In this document: piece after piece, positions 48,376 to 61,700 of the stretch
Layout of the letters: each line of letters begins with the position of its first letter
How positions within the stretch are numbered: the first letter of the stretch is position 1
From: Hydractinia symbiolongicarpus
Taxonomy: Eukaryota > Cnidaria > Hydrozoa > Anthoathecata > Hydractiniidae
Assembly: GCF_029227915.1 (NCBI RefSeq)
Contig: NC_079881.1
Coordinates: 27,505,501-27,569,500 of the forward strand
Reading direction: 5' to 3'
DNA length: 64,000 nt
Notes under the pieces: generated by a model
Seen by the model: only the letters and a program-made list of their open reading frames with translations
Databases searched by the model: none
Told to the model about the DNA's origin: nothing
Translations under genes and position numbers: made by a program

Positions 48376-49999
48376 AAACTACAAGTCTTATGCGTTTTAG
48401 TGGTGAAAAAATAATTTAAAAAATCGTTCTGGAAATGAGTTTACTCACAGGGTACTTTCTTTGTATACATTGGACTATACGGGCCAAGCCCGGGATTTGC
48501 GGAAAATCGCGGGTTTTCGTTTGCCGGCGATTAAACCTCTTTCATTAAGCGTCTTATCAAAAATGAAAACATTTTTGAAAACTACAAGTCTCATGCGTTT
48601 TAGTGGTGAAAAAATAATTTAAAAAATCGTTCGGGAAATGAGTTTACTCCCTGGGTACTTTCTTTGTATACTTTTGACTATACGGGCAGAGTCCGGGATT
48701 TACAAGAAATCGCGGGTTTTCGTTTGCCGGCGATTAAACTTCTTTTATTCAGCGTCCCATCAAAAATGAAAACATTTTTGAAAACTACAAGTCTCATGCG
48801 TTTTAGTGGTGAAAAAATAATATCAAAAATCGTTCGGAAAATGAGTTTACTCCCTGGGTACTTTCTTTGTATACTTTTGACTATACGGGCCAAGCCCGGG
48901 ATTTACGGGAAATCGCTGGTTTTCGTTTGCCGACAATTAAACCTCTTTCATTAAGAGTTTCATCAAAAATGAAAACACTTTTGAAAACTAAAAGTCTCAT
49001 GCGTTTTAGTGGTGAAAAAATAATTTAAAAAATCGTTCGGAAAATGAGTTTACTCCCTGGGTACTTTCTTTGTATACTTTTGACTATACGGGCCAAGCCC
49101 AGATTTACCGGAAATGGCGGGTTTTCGTTTGCCGGCGATTAAACTTCTTTTAATCAGCGTCTCTTCAAAAATGAAAACATTTTTGAAAACTACAAGTCTC
49201 ATGGGCTTTAGTGGTTAAATAATATTTTAAAAAATCGTTCGGGAAATGAGTTTACTCCCTGGGTACTTTCTTTGTATACTTTTGACTATACGGGCCAAGC
49301 CCGGGATTTACGGGAAATCGCGGGTTTTCGTTTGCCGGCGATTAAACTTCTTTTATTCAGCCTCTCATCAAAAATGAAAACATTTTTGAAAACTACAAGT
49401 CTTATGCGTTTTAGTGGTGAAAAAATAATTTAAAAAATCGTTCTGGAAATGAGTTTACTCACAGGGTACTTTCTTTGTATACATTGGACTATACGGGCCA
49501 AGCCCGGGATTTGCGGAAAATCGCGGGTTTTCGTTTGCCGGCGATTAAACCTCTTTCATTAAGCGTCTTATCAAAAATGAAAACATTTTTGAAAACTACA
49601 AGTCTCATGCGTTTTAGTGGTGAAAAAATAATTTAAAAAATCGTTCGGGAAATGAGTTTACTCCCTGGGTACTTTCTTTGTATACTTTTGACTATACGGG
49701 CCGAGTCCGGGATTTACAAGAAATCGCGGGTTTTCGTTTGCCGGCGATTAAACTTCTTTTATTCAGCGTCCCATCAAAAATGAAAACATTTTTGAAAACT
49801 ACAAGTCTCATGCGTTTTAGTGGTGAAAAAATAATATCAAAAATCGTTCGGGAAATGAGTTTACTCCCTGGGTACTTTCTTTGTATACTTTTGACTATAC
49901 GGGCCAAGCCCGGGATTTGCGGGAAATCGCTGGTTTTCGTTTGCCGACAATTAAACCTCTTTCATTAAGAGTTTCATCAAAAATGAAAACACTTTTGAA

Positions 50000-51240
50000 A
50001 ACTACAAGTCTCATTCGTTCTAGTGGTGTCGAAATAATTTGAAAAATCGTTTGGGAAATCAGTTTACTCATTGGGTACTTTCTTTATATACATTCAACTA
50101 TACGTGCCAAGCCCGGGATTTACGGGAAATCGCGGGTTTTCGTTTGCCGGCGATTAAACTTCTTTTATTCAGCGTCTCATCAAAAATGAAAACAAATTTG
50201 AAAACTACAAGTCTCATGCGTTTTAGTGGTGAAAATATAATTTAAAAAATCGTTCGGGAAATAAGTTTACTCCCTGGGTACTTTCTTTGTATACTTTTGA
50301 TTATACGGGCCAAGCCCGGGTTTTACGGGAAATCGCGGGTTTTCGTTTGCCGGCGATTAAACTTCTTTTATTCAGCCTCTCATCAAAAATGAAAACATTT
50401 TTGAAAACTACAAGTCTTATGCGTTTTAGTGGTGAAAAAATAATTTAAAAAATCGCTCTGGAAATGAGTATGCTCACAGGGTACATTCTTTGCATACATT
50501 CGACTATGCGGGCCTAGCCCGGGATTTGCAGGAAATCGCGGGTTTTCGTTTGCCGGCGATTAAACCTTTTTCATTAAGCGTCTCATCAAAAATGAAAACA
50601 TTTTTAAAAACTACAAGTCTCATGGGCTTTAGTGGTGAAATAATAATTTAAAAAATCGTTCGGGAAATGAGTTTACTCCCTGGGTACTTTCTTTGTATAC
50701 TTTTGACTATACGGGCCGAGTCTGGGATTTACGGGAAATCGCAGGTTTTCGTTTGCCGGCGATTAAACCTCTCTCATTAAGCGTCTCATTAAAAATGAAA
50801 ATATTTTTGAAAACTACAAGTCTCATTCGTTCTAGTGGTGCCGAAATAATTTGAAAAATCGTTCGGGAAATCAGTTTACTCATTGGGTACTTTCTTTATA
50901 TACATTCAACTATACGTGCCAAGCCCGGGATTTACGGGAAATCGCGGGTTTTCGTTTGCCGGCGATTAAACTTCTTTTATTCAGCGTCTAATCAAAAATG
51001 AAAACAAGTTTGAAAACTACAAGTCTCATGCGTTTTAGTGGTGAAAATATAATTTAAAAAATCGTTCGGGAAATAAGTTTACTCCCTGGGTACTTTCTTT
51101 GTATACTTTTGACTATACGGGCCAAGCCCGGGATTTACGGGAAATCGCGGGTTTTCGTTTGCAGGCGATTAAACTTCTTTTATTCAGCCTCTCATCAAAA
51201 ATGAAAACATTTTTGAAAACTACAAGTCTTATGCGTTTTA
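50000..51240. repeat. Intruding segment of the 42-47 kb type
   Basis: Six monomers with the GTGTCGAAATAATTTG and GTGCCGAAATAATTTG, TTTTGATTATACGGG and GGGCCTAGCCC markers of the 42-47 kb block lie between two stretches of the CATTAAGAGTTT block. The last monomer with GTATGCTCACAGGGTACATT in the window is here, near 50,467. Confidence 0.8.
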
Positions 51241-52680
51241 GTGGTGAAAAAATAATTTAAAAAATCGTTCTGGAAATGAGTTTACTCACAGGGTACTTTC
51301 TTTGTATACATTGGACTATACGGGCCAAGCCCGGGATTTGCGGAAAATCGCGGGTTTTCGTTTGCCGGCGATTAAACCTCTTTCATTAAGCGTCTTATCA
51401 AAAATGAAAACATTTTTGAAAACTACAAGTCTCATGCGTTTTAGTGGTGAAAAAATAATTTAAAAAATCGTTCGGGAAATGAGTTTACTCCCTGGGTACT
51501 TTCTTTGTATACTTTTGACTATACGGGCCGAGTCCGGGATTTACAAGAAATCGCGGGTTTTCGTTTGCCGGCGATTAAACTTCTTTTATTCAGCGTCCCA
51601 TCAAAAATGAAAACATTTTTGAAAACTACAAGTCTCATGCGTTTTAGTGGTGAAAAAATAATATCAAAAATCGTTCGGAAAATGAGTTTACTCCCTGGGT
51701 ACTTTCTTTGTATACTTTTGACTATACGGGCCAAGCCCGGGATTTACGGGAAATCGCTGGTTTTCGTTTGCCGACAATTAAACCTCTTTCATTAAGAGTT
51801 TCATCAAAAATGAAAACACTTTTGAAAACTACAAGTCTCATGCGTTTTAGTGGTGAAAAAATAATTTAAAAAATCGTTCTGGAAATGAGTTTACTCACAG
51901 GGTACTTTCTTTGTATACATTGGACTATACGGGCCAAGCGCGGGATTTGCGGAAAATCGCGGGTTTTCGTTTGCCGGCGATTAAACCTCTTTCATTAAGC
52001 GTCTTATCAAAAATGAAAACATTTTTGAAAACTACAAGTCTCATGCGTTTTAGTGGTGAAAAAATAATTTAAAAAATCGTTCGGGAAATGAGTTTACTCC
52101 CTGGGTACTTTCTTTGTATACTTTTGACTATACGGGCCGAGTCCGGGATTTACAAGAAATCGCGGGTTTTCGTTTGCCGGCGATTAAACTTCTTTTATTC
52201 AGCGTCCCATCAAAAATGAAAACATTTTTGAAAACTACAAGTCTCATGCGTTTTAGTGGTGAAAAAATAATATCAAAAATCGTTCGGGAAATGGGTTTAC
52301 TCCCTGGGTACTTTCTTTGTATACTTTTGACTATACGGGCCAAGCCCGGGATTTACGGGAAATCGCTGGTTTTCGTTTGCCGACAATTAAACCTCTTTCA
52401 TTAAGAGTTTTATCAAAAATGAAAACACTTTTGAAAACTACAAGTCTCAAGCGTTCTAGTGGTGAAAAAATAATTTAAAAAATCGTTCGGAAAATGAGTT
52501 TACTCCCTGGGTACTTTCTTTGTATACTTTTGACTATACGGGCCAAGCCCGGGATTTACGGGAAATGGCGGGTTTTCGTTTGCCGGCGATTAAACTTCTT
52601 TTAATCAGCGTCTCTTCAAAAATGAAAACATTTTTGAAAACTACAAGTCTCATGGGCTTTAGTGGTTAAATAATATTTTA
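51240..52680. repeat. 3-monomer repeat of the CATTAAGAGTTT block (609-bp offset)
   Basis: AATAATATCAAAAATCG and CCGAGTCCGGGATTTACAAG recur 609 bp apart (near 51,530 and 52,139). This is a shortened form of the 5-monomer unit at 47.6-50.0 kb with two monomers missing. The second copy has AGAGTTTTATC near 52,405. Confidence 0.82.
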
Positions 52681-52800
52681 AAAAATCGTTCGGGAAAGGA
52701 GTTTACTCCCTGGGTACTTTTTTGTATACTTTTCACTTTAAAGGCTGAGTCCGAGATTTACGGGAAATCGCAGGTTTTCGTTTGCCGGCGATTAAACTTC
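52680..52800. repeat. Unusually diverged monomer
   Basis: This copy reads CGGGAAAGGAG, GGGTACTTTTTTGTATAC, TTTTCACTTTAAAGGCTGAG and TCCGAGATTTACGG. It has about eight changes within 70 bp, while its neighbours and its own right half match the consensus. CGGGCC is lost, so neither the hairpin nor the first GGG run is present. No other monomer here carries this set. Confidence 0.85.
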
Positions 52801-52849
52801 TTTTAATCAGCGTCTCATCAAAAATGAAAACATTTTTGAAAACTACAAG

Positions 52850-55060
52850 TCTCATGGGCTTTAGTGGTTAAATAATAATTTAAAAAATCGTTCGGGAAAT
52901 GAGTTTACTCCCTGGGTACTTTCTTTGTATACATTCGACTATGCGGGCCAAGCACGGGATTTGCGGGAAATCGCGGGTTTTTGTTTGCAGGCGATTAAAC
53001 CTCTTTCATTAAGGGTCTCATCAAAAATGAAAACATTTTTGAAAACTACAAGTCTTATGCGATTTAGTGGTGAAAAGATAATTTAAAAAATCGTTCTGGA
53101 AATGAGTTTACTCACAGGGTACTTTCTTTGTATACTTTTGACTATACGGGCCAAGCCCGGGATTTACGGGAAATCGCTGGTTTTCGTTTGCCGACGATTA
53201 AACCTCTTTCATTAAGCGTTTCATCAAAAATGAAAACACTTTTGAAAACTACAAGTCTCATGCGTTTTAGTGGTGAAAAAATAATTTAAAAAATCGTTCG
53301 GAAAATGAGTTTACTCCCTGGGTACTTTCTTTGTATACTTTTGACTATACGGGCCGAGCCCGGGATTTACGGGAAATGGCGGGTTTTCGTTTGCCGGCGA
53401 TTAAACTTCTTTTAATCAGCGTCTCATCAAAAATGAAAACATTTTTGAAAACTACAAGTCTCATGGGCTTTAGTGGTTAAATAATAATTTAAAAAATCGT
53501 TCGGGAAATGAGTTTACTCCCTGGGTACTTTCTTTGTATACTTTTGACTATACGGGCCGAGTCTGGGATTTACGGGAAATCGCAGGTCTTCGTTTGCCGG
53601 CGATTAAACTTCTTTTATTCAGCGTCTCATCAAAAATGAAAACATTTTTGAAAACTACAAGTCTCATGCGATTTAGTGGTGAAAAGATAATTTAAAAAAT
53701 CGTTCTGGAAATGAGTTTATTCACAGGGTACTTTCTTTGTATACATTCGACTATACGGGACAAGCCCGGGATTTACGGGAAATCGCAGGTTTTCGTTTGC
53801 CGGCGATTAAACCAATTTCATTAAGCGTCTCATTAAAAATGAAAACATTTTTGTGAACTACAAGTCTCATTCGTTCTAGTTGTGCAGAAATAATTTGAAA
53901 AATCGTTCGGGAAATCAGTTTTCTCCTTGGGTACTTTCTTTATATACATTCAACTATACGGGACAAGCCCGGGATTTACGGGAAATCGCGGGTTTTCGTT
54001 TGCCGGCGATTAAACTTCTTTTATTCAGCGTCTCATCAAAATTGAAAACAAGTTTAAAAACTACAAGTCTCATGCGTTTTAGTGGTGAAAAAATAATTTA
54101 AAAAATCGTTCGGGAAATGAGTTTACTCCCTGGGTACTTTCTTTTTATACTTTTGACTATACGGGCCAAACCCGGGATTTACGGGAAATCGCGGGTTTTC
54201 GTTTGCCGGCGATTAAACTTCTTTTATTCAGCGTCTCATCAAAAATGAAAACATTTTTTAAAACTACAAGTCTTATGTGTTTTAGTGGTGAAGAAATAAT
54301 TTAAAAAATCGTTCTGGAAATGAGTTTACTCACAGGGTACTTTCTTTGTATACATTCGACAATGCGGGCCAAGCCCGGGATTTGCGGGAAATCGCGGGTT
54401 TTCGTTTGCCGGCGATTAAACCTCTTTCATTAAAGGTCTCATCAAAAATGAAAACATTTTTAAAAACTACAAGTCTCATGGGCTTTAGTGGTGAAATAAT
54501 AATTTAAAAAATCGTTCGGGAAATGAGTTTACTCCCTGGGTACTTTCTTTGTATACTTTTGACTATACGGGCTGAGTCTGGGATTTACGGGAAATCGCAG
54601 GTTTTCGTTTGCCGGCGATTAAACTTCTTTTATTCAGCGTATCATCAAAAATGAGAACATTTTTGAAAACTACAAGTCTCATGCGATTTAGTGGTGAAAA
54701 GATATTTTAAAAAATCGTTCTGGAAATGAGTTTACTCACAGGGTACTTTCTTTGTATACATTCCACTATACGGGACAAGCCCGGGATTTACGGGAAATCG
54801 CGGGTTTTCGTTTGCCGGCGATTAAACCTCTTTCATTAGGCGTCTCATTAAAAATGAAAACATTTTTGAAAACTACGAGTCTCATACGTTCTAGTGGTGC
54901 AGAAATAATTGGAAAAATCGTTTGGGAAATCAGCTTACTCATTGGGTACTTTCTTTATATACATTCAACTATACGTGCCAAGCCCGGGATTTACGGGAAA
55001 TCGCAGGTTTTCGTTTGCCGGCGATTAAACTTCTTTTACTGAGCGTCTCATCAAAAATGA
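52850..55060. repeat. Downstream copy of the 39.8-42.0 kb block
   Basis: Matches 39,800-42,010 throughout, with its own changes: GCCAAGCACGGG near 52,947, TTAAACCAATTTC near 53,807, TTGTGCAGAAATA near 53,880, GAAGAAATAATTT near 54,289 and GTATCATC near 54,639. After 55,060 it continues through an intact monomer where the upstream copy has the 141-bp deletion. Confidence 0.87.
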
Positions 55061-55785
55061 AAACATTTTTGAAAACTACAAGTCTCATGCGTTTTAGTGG
55101 TGAAAAAATAATTTCAAAAATCGTTCGGGAAATGAGTTTACTCCCTGTGTACTTTCTTTGTATACATTTGACTATACGGGCCAAGCCCGGGATTTACGGG
55201 AAATCGCGGGTTTTCGTTTGCCGGCGATTAAACTTCTTTTATTCAGCGTCTCATCAAAAATGAAATCGTTTTTGAAAACTACAAGTCTCATGCAATTTAG
55301 TGGTGAAAAAATAATTTAAAAATCGTTCAAAAAATGAGTTTACTCCCTGGGTACTTTCTTTGTATACTTTTGACTATACGGGCCAAGCCCGGGATTTACG
55401 AGAAATCGCGGGTTTTCGTTTGCCGGCGATTAAACTTCTTTTAATCAGCGTCTCATCAAAAATGAAAACATTTTTGAAAACTACAAGTCTCATGGGCTTT
55501 AGTGGTTAAATAATAATTTAAAAAATCGTTCGGAAAATGAGTTTACTCCCTGGGTACTTTCTTTGTATACTTTTGACTATACGGGCCGAGTCCAGGATTT
55601 ACGGGAAATCGCGGGTTTTCGTTTGCCGGCGATTAAACTTCTTTTATTCAACGTCCCATCAAAAATGAAAACATTTTTGAAAACTACAAGTCTCATGCGT
55701 TTTAGTGGTGAAAATATAATTTAAAAAATCGTTCGGGAAATGAGTTTACTCCCTGGGTACGTTCTTTGTATACTTTTGACTATAC
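55060..55785. repeat. Ordinary monomers
   Basis: Three to four monomers of mixed type with no clear internal duplication. Private changes include CGTTCAAAAAATGAG with one base missing from the A run (near 55,323) and GGGTACGTTC (near 55,757). No other element is present. Confidence 0.8.
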
Positions 55786-58738
55786 GGGACAAGCCCGGGA
55801 TTTACGGGAAATCGCAGGTTTTCGTTTGCCGGCGATTAAACCTCTTTCATTAAGCGTCTCATTAAAAATGAAAACATTTTTGAGAACTACAAGTCTCATT
55901 CGTTCTAGTGGTGCAGAAATAATTTGAAAAATCGTTCGGGAAATCAGTTTACTCCTTGGGTACTTTCTTTATATACATTCAACTATACGGGCCAAGCCCG
56001 GGATTTACGGGAAATCGCGGGTTTTCGTTTGCCGGCGATTAAACTTCTTTTATTCAGCGTCTCATTAAAAATGAAAACAAGTTTAAAAACTACAAGTCTC
56101 ATGCGTTTTAGTGGTGAAAAAATAATTTAAAAAATCGTTCGGGAAATGCGTTTACTCCCTGGGTACTTTCTTTTTATACTTTTGACTATACGGGCCAAGC
56201 CCGGGATTTACGGGAAATTGCGGGTTTTTGTTTGCCGGTGATTAAACTTCTTTAATTCAGCGTCTCATCAAAAATGAAAACATTTTTTAAAACTACAAGT
56301 CTTATGCGTTTTAGTGGTGAAAAAATAATTTAAAAAATCGTTCTGGAAATGAGTTTACTCACAGGGTACTTTCTTTGTATACATTCGACTATGCGGGCCA
56401 AGCCCGGGATTTGCGGGAAATCGCGGGTTTTCGTTTGCCGGCGATTAAACCTCTTTCATCAAGGGTCTCATCAAAAATGAAAACATTTTTAAAAACTACA
56501 AGTCTCATGGGCTTTAGTGGTGAAATAATAATTTAAAAAATCGTTCGGGAAATGACTTTACTCCCTGGGTACTTTCTTTGTATACTTTTGGCTATACGGG
56601 CCGAGTCTGGGATTTACGGGAAATCGCAGGTTTTCGTTTGCCGGCGATTAAACTTCTTTTATTCAGCGTCTCATCAAAAATGAAAACATTTTTGAAAACT
56701 ACAAGTCTCATGCGATTTAGTGGTGAAAAGATAATTTAAAAAATCGTTCTGGAAATGAGTTTACTCACAGGGTACTTTCTTTATATACATTCCACTATAC
56801 GGGACAAGCCCGGGATTTGCGGGAAATCGCGGGTTTTCGTTTGCCGGCGATTAAACCTCTTTCATTAAGCGTTTCATTAAAAATGAAAACATTTTTGAGA
56901 ACTACAAGTCTCATTCGTTCTAGTGGTGCAGAAATAATTGGAAAAATCGTTCGGGAAATTAGTTTACTCATTGGGTACTTTCTTTATATACATTCAACTA
57001 TACCGGCCAAGCCCGGGATTTACGGGAAATCGCGGGTTTTCGTTTGCCGGCGATTAAACTTCTTTAATTCAGCGTCTCATCAAAAATGAAAACATTTTTT
57101 AAAACTACAAGTCTTATGCGTTTTAGTGGTGAAAAAATAATTTAAAAAATCGTTCTGGAAATGAGTTTACTCACAGGGTACTTTCTTTGTATACATTCGA
57201 CTATGCGGGCCAAGCCCGGGATTTGCGGGAAATCGCGGGTTTTCGTTTGCCGGCGATTAAACCTCTTTCATCAAGGGTCTCATCAAAAATGAAAACATTT
57301 TTAAAAACTACAAGTCTCATGGGCTTTAGTGGTGAAATAATAATTTAAAAAATCGTTCGGGAAATGAGTTTACTCCCTGGGTACTTTCTTTGTATACATT
57401 CAACTATACGTGCCAAGCCCGGGATTTACGGGAAATCGCGGGTTTTCGTTTGCCGGCGATTAAACTTCTTTTACTGAGCGTCTCATCAAGAATGAAAACA
57501 TTTTTGAAAACTACAAGTCTCATTCGTTCTAGTGGTGCAGAAATAATTTGAAAAATCGTTCGGAAAATCAGTTTACTCCTTGGGTACTTTCTTTATATAC
57601 ATTCAACTATACCGGCCAAGCCCGGGATTTACGGGAAATCGCGGGTTTTCGTTTGCCGGCGATTAAACTTCTTTTATTCAGCGTCTCATCTAAAATGAAA
57701 ACATTTTTGAAAACTACAAGTCTCATGCGTTTTAGTGGTGAAAATATAATTTAAAAAATCGTTCGGGAAATGAGTTTACTCCCTGGGTACTTTCTTTTTA
57801 TACTTTTGACTATACGGGCTAAGCCCGGGATTTACGGGTAATCGCGGGTTTTCGTTTGCCGGCGATTAAACTTCTTTTATTCAGCGTCTCATCAAAAATG
57901 AAATATTTTTGAAAACTACAAGTCTTATGCGTTTTAGTGGTGAAAAAATAATTTAAAAAATCGTTCTGGAAGTGAGTTTACTCACAGGGTACTTTCTTTG
58001 TATACATTCGACTATACGGGACAAGCCCGGGATTTACGGGAAATCGCAGGTTTTCGTTTGCCGGCGATTAAACCTCTTTCATTAAGCGTCTCATTAAAAA
58101 TGAAAACATTTTTGAGAACTACAAGTCTCATTCGTTCTAGTGGTGCAGAAATAATTTGAAAAATCGTTCGGGAAATCAGTTTACTCCTTGGGTACTTTCT
58201 TTATATACATTCAACTATACGGGCCAAGCCCGGGATTTACGGGAAATCGCGGGTTTTCGTTTGCCTGCGATTAAACTTCTTTTATTCAGCGTCTCATTAA
58301 AAATGAAAACAAGTTTAAAAACTACAAGTCTCATGCGTTTTAGTGGTGAAAAAATAATTTAAAAAATCGTTCGGGAAATGCGTTTACTCCCTGGGTACTT
58401 TCTTTTTATACTTTTGACTATACGGGCCAAGCCCGGGATTTACGGGAAATTGAGGGTTTTTGTTTGCCGGCGATTAAACTTCTTTAATTCAGCGTCTCAT
58501 CAAGAATGAAAACATTTTTTAAAACTACAAGTCTTATGCGTTTTAGTGGTGAAAAAATAATTTAAAAAATCGTTCTGGAAATGAGTTTACTCACAGGGTA
58601 CTTTCTTTGTATACATTCGACTATGCAGGCCAAGCCCGGGATTTGCGGGAAATCGCGGGTTTTCGTTTGCCGGCGATTAAACCTCTTTCATTAAGCGTCT
58701 CATTAAAAATGAAAACATTTTTTCAAAACTACGAGTCT
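55786..58738. repeat. 11-monomer duplication with nested 4-monomer repeat
   Basis: 55,786-56,455 matches 58,018-58,687 (offset 2,232 bp), marked by GGGAAATGCGTTTACTCC near 56,142 and 58,374. Nested in it, ACATTTTTTAAAACTACAAG and CATCAAGGGTCTCATC recur 811 bp apart (near 56,280/57,091 and 56,457/57,268). An extra base pair or two in ACATTTTTTCAAAAC near 58,720 is private. Confidence 0.8.
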
Positions 58739-61700
58739 CATACGTTCCAGTGGTGCAGAAATAATTGGAAAAATCGTTCGGGAAATCAGTTTACTCATTG
58801 GGTACTTTCTTTATATACATTCAACTATACGTGCCAAGCCCGGGATTTACGGGAAATCGCGGGTTTTCGTTTGCCGGCGATTAAACTTCTTTTACTGAGC
58901 GTCTCATCAAAAATGAAAACATTTTTGAAAACTACAAGTCTCATGCGTTTTAGTGGTAAAAAAATAATTTAAAAAATCGTTCGGGAAATGAGTTTACTCC
59001 CTGTGTACTTTCTTTGTATACTTTTGACTATACGGGCCGAGTCTGAGATTTACGGGAAATCGCAGGTTTTCGTTTGCCGGCGATTAAACTTCTTTTATTC
59101 AGCGTCTCATCAAAAATGAAAACATTTTTGAAAACTACAAGTCTCATGCGATTTAGTGGTGAAAAGATAATTTAAAAAATCGTTCTGGAAATGAGTTTAC
59201 TCACAGGGTACTTTCTTTGTATACATTCGACTGTACGGGACAAGCCCGGGATTTACGGGAAATCGCAGGTTTTCGTTTGCCGGCGATTAAACCTCTTTCA
59301 TTAAGCGTCTCATTAAAAATGAAAACATTTTTGAGAACTACAAGTCTCATTCGTTCTAGTGGTGCAGAAATAATTTGAAAAATCGTTCGGGAAATCAGTT
59401 TACTCCTTGGGTACTTTCTTTATATACATTCAACTATACCGGCCAAGCCCGGGATTTACGGGAAATCGCGGGTTTTCGTTTGCCGGCGATTAAACTTCTT
59501 TTATTCAGCGTCTCATCAAAAATGAAAACAAGTTTAGAAACTACAAGTCTCATGCGTTTTAGGGGTGAAAAAATAATTTAAAAAATCGTTCGGGAAATGA
59601 GTTTACTCCCTGGGTACTTTCTTTTTATACTTTTGACTCTACGGGCTAAGCCCGGGATTTACGGGAAATCGCGGGTTTTCGTTTGCCGGCGATTAAACTT
59701 CTTTTATTCAGCGTCTCATCAAAAATGAAATCGTTTTTGAAAACTACAAGTCTTATGCGTTTTAGTGGTGAAAAAATAATTTAAAAAATCGTTCGGTAAA
59801 TGAGTTTACTCCCTGGGTACTTTCTTTGTATACTTTTGACTATACGGGCCAAGCCCGGGATTTACGGGAAATCGCGGGTTTTCGTTTGCCGGCAATTAAA
59901 CTCCTTTTAATCAGCGTCTTATCAAAAATGAAAACATTTTTGAAAACTACAAGTCTCATGGGCTTTAGTGGTTAAATAATAATTTAAAAAATCGTTCGGG
60001 AAATGAGTTTACTCCCTGGGTACTTTCTTTGTATACTTTTGACTATACGGGCCGAGTCTGGGATTTACGGGAAATCGCAGGTTTTCGTTTGCCGGCGATT
60101 AAACTTCTTTCATTCAGCGTCTCATCAAAAATGAAAACATTTTTGAAAACTACAAGTCTCATGCGATTTAGTGGTGAAAAGATATTTTAAAAAATCCTTC
60201 TGGAAATGAGTTTACTCACAGGGTACTTTCTTTGTATACATTCGACTATACGGGACAAGCCCGGGATTTACGGGAAATCGCAGGTTTTCGTTTGCCGGCG
60301 ATTAAACCTCTTTCATTAAGCGTCTCATTAAAAATGAAAACATTTTTGAGAACTACAAGTCTCATACGTTCCAGTGGTGCAGAAATAATTGGAAAAATCG
60401 TTCGGGAAATCAGTTTACTCATTGGGTACTTTCTTTATATACATTCAACTATACGTGCCAAGCCCGGGATTTACGGGAAATCGCGGGTTTTCGTTTGCCG
60501 GCGATTAAACTTCTTTTACTGAGCGTCTCATCAAAAATGAAAACATTTTTGAAAACTACAAGTCTCATGCGTTTTAGTGGTAAAAAAATAATTTAAAAAA
60601 TCGTTCGGGAAATGAGTTTACTCCCTGTGTACTTTCTTTGTATACTTTTGACTATACGGGCCGAGTCTGAGATTTACGGGAAATCGCAGGTTTTCGTTTG
60701 CCGGCGATTAAACTTCTTTTATTCAGCGTCTCATCAAAAATGAAAACATTTTTGAAAACTACAAGTCTCATGCGATTTAGTGGTGAAAAGATAATTTAAA
60801 AAATCGTTCTGGAAATGAGTTTACTCACAGGGTACTTTCTTTGTATACATTCGACTGTACGGGACAAGCCCGGGATTTACGGGAAATCGCAGGTTTTCGT
60901 TTGCCGGCGATTAAACCTCTTTCATTAAGCGTCTCATTAAAAATGAAAACATTTTTGAGAACTACAAGTCTCATTCGTTCTAGTGGTGCAGAAATAATTT
61001 GAAAAATCGTTCGGGAAATCAGTTTACTCCTTGGGTACTTTCTTTATATACATTCAACTATACCGGCCAAGCCCGGGATTTACGGGAAATCGCGGGTTTT
61101 CGTTTGCCGGCGATTAAACTTCTTTTATTCAGCGTCTCATCAAAAATGAAAACAAGTTTAGAAACTACAAGTCTCATGCGTTTTAGGGGTGAAAAAATAA
61201 TTTAAAAAATCGTTCGGGAAATGAGTTTACTCCCTGGGTACTTTCTTTTTATACTTTTGACTCTACGGGCTAAGCCCGGGATTTACGGGAAATCGCGGGT
61301 TTTCGTTTGCCGGCGATTAAACTTCTTTTATTCAGCGTCTCATCAAAAATGAAATCGTTTTTGAAAACTACAAGTCTTATGCGTTTTAGTGGTGAAAAAA
61401 TAATTTAAAAAATCGTTCGGTAAATGAGTTTACTCCCTGGGTACTTTCTTTGTATACTTTTGACTATACGGGCCAAGCCCGGGATTTACGGGAAATCGCG
61501 GGTTTTCGTTTGCCGGCAATTAAACTCCTTTTAATCAGCGTCTTATCAAAAATGAAAACATTTTTGAAAACTACAAGTCTCATGGGCTTTAGTGGTTAAA
61601 TAATAATTTAAAAAATCGTTCGGGAAATGAGTTTACTCCCTGGGTACTTTCTTTGTATACTTTTGACTATACGGGCCGAGTCTGGGATTTACGGGAAATC

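Larger units (their letters stand above)
48224..48426. repeat. Reference 203-bp monomer
   Basis: This copy is close to the consensus I derived by eye and is exactly 203 bp; it departs at base 125 (C for G) and base 166 (T for C). Landmarks by monomer base: TTCGGGAAAT at 1-10, GTATAC at 37-42, hairpin CGGGC-CAA-GCCCG at 54-66, CCCGGG at 63-68, GCCGGC at 97-102, conserved core at 88-110, 9-bp dyad at 131-152, TTTAAA at 192-197. Bases 51-110 are about 55% G+C and the rest about 31%. Because 203 is not divisible by 3, a reading frame cannot stay in phase from one monomer to the next. Confidence 0.95.
47590..50000. repeat. 5-monomer tandem repeat (1,014 bp), about 2.4 copies
   Basis: Offset 1,014 bp: CCGAGTCCGGGATTTACAAG at about 47,674 and 49,702, with a CAGAGTCC version at 48,688; AATAATATCAAAAATCG near 47,803, 48,817 and 49,831; TTTACCGGAAATGG near 48,090 and 49,104. 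The CATTAAGAGTTTCATC monomer near 47,936, 48,951 and 49,965 is unique to this family of blocks. Confidence 0.87.
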
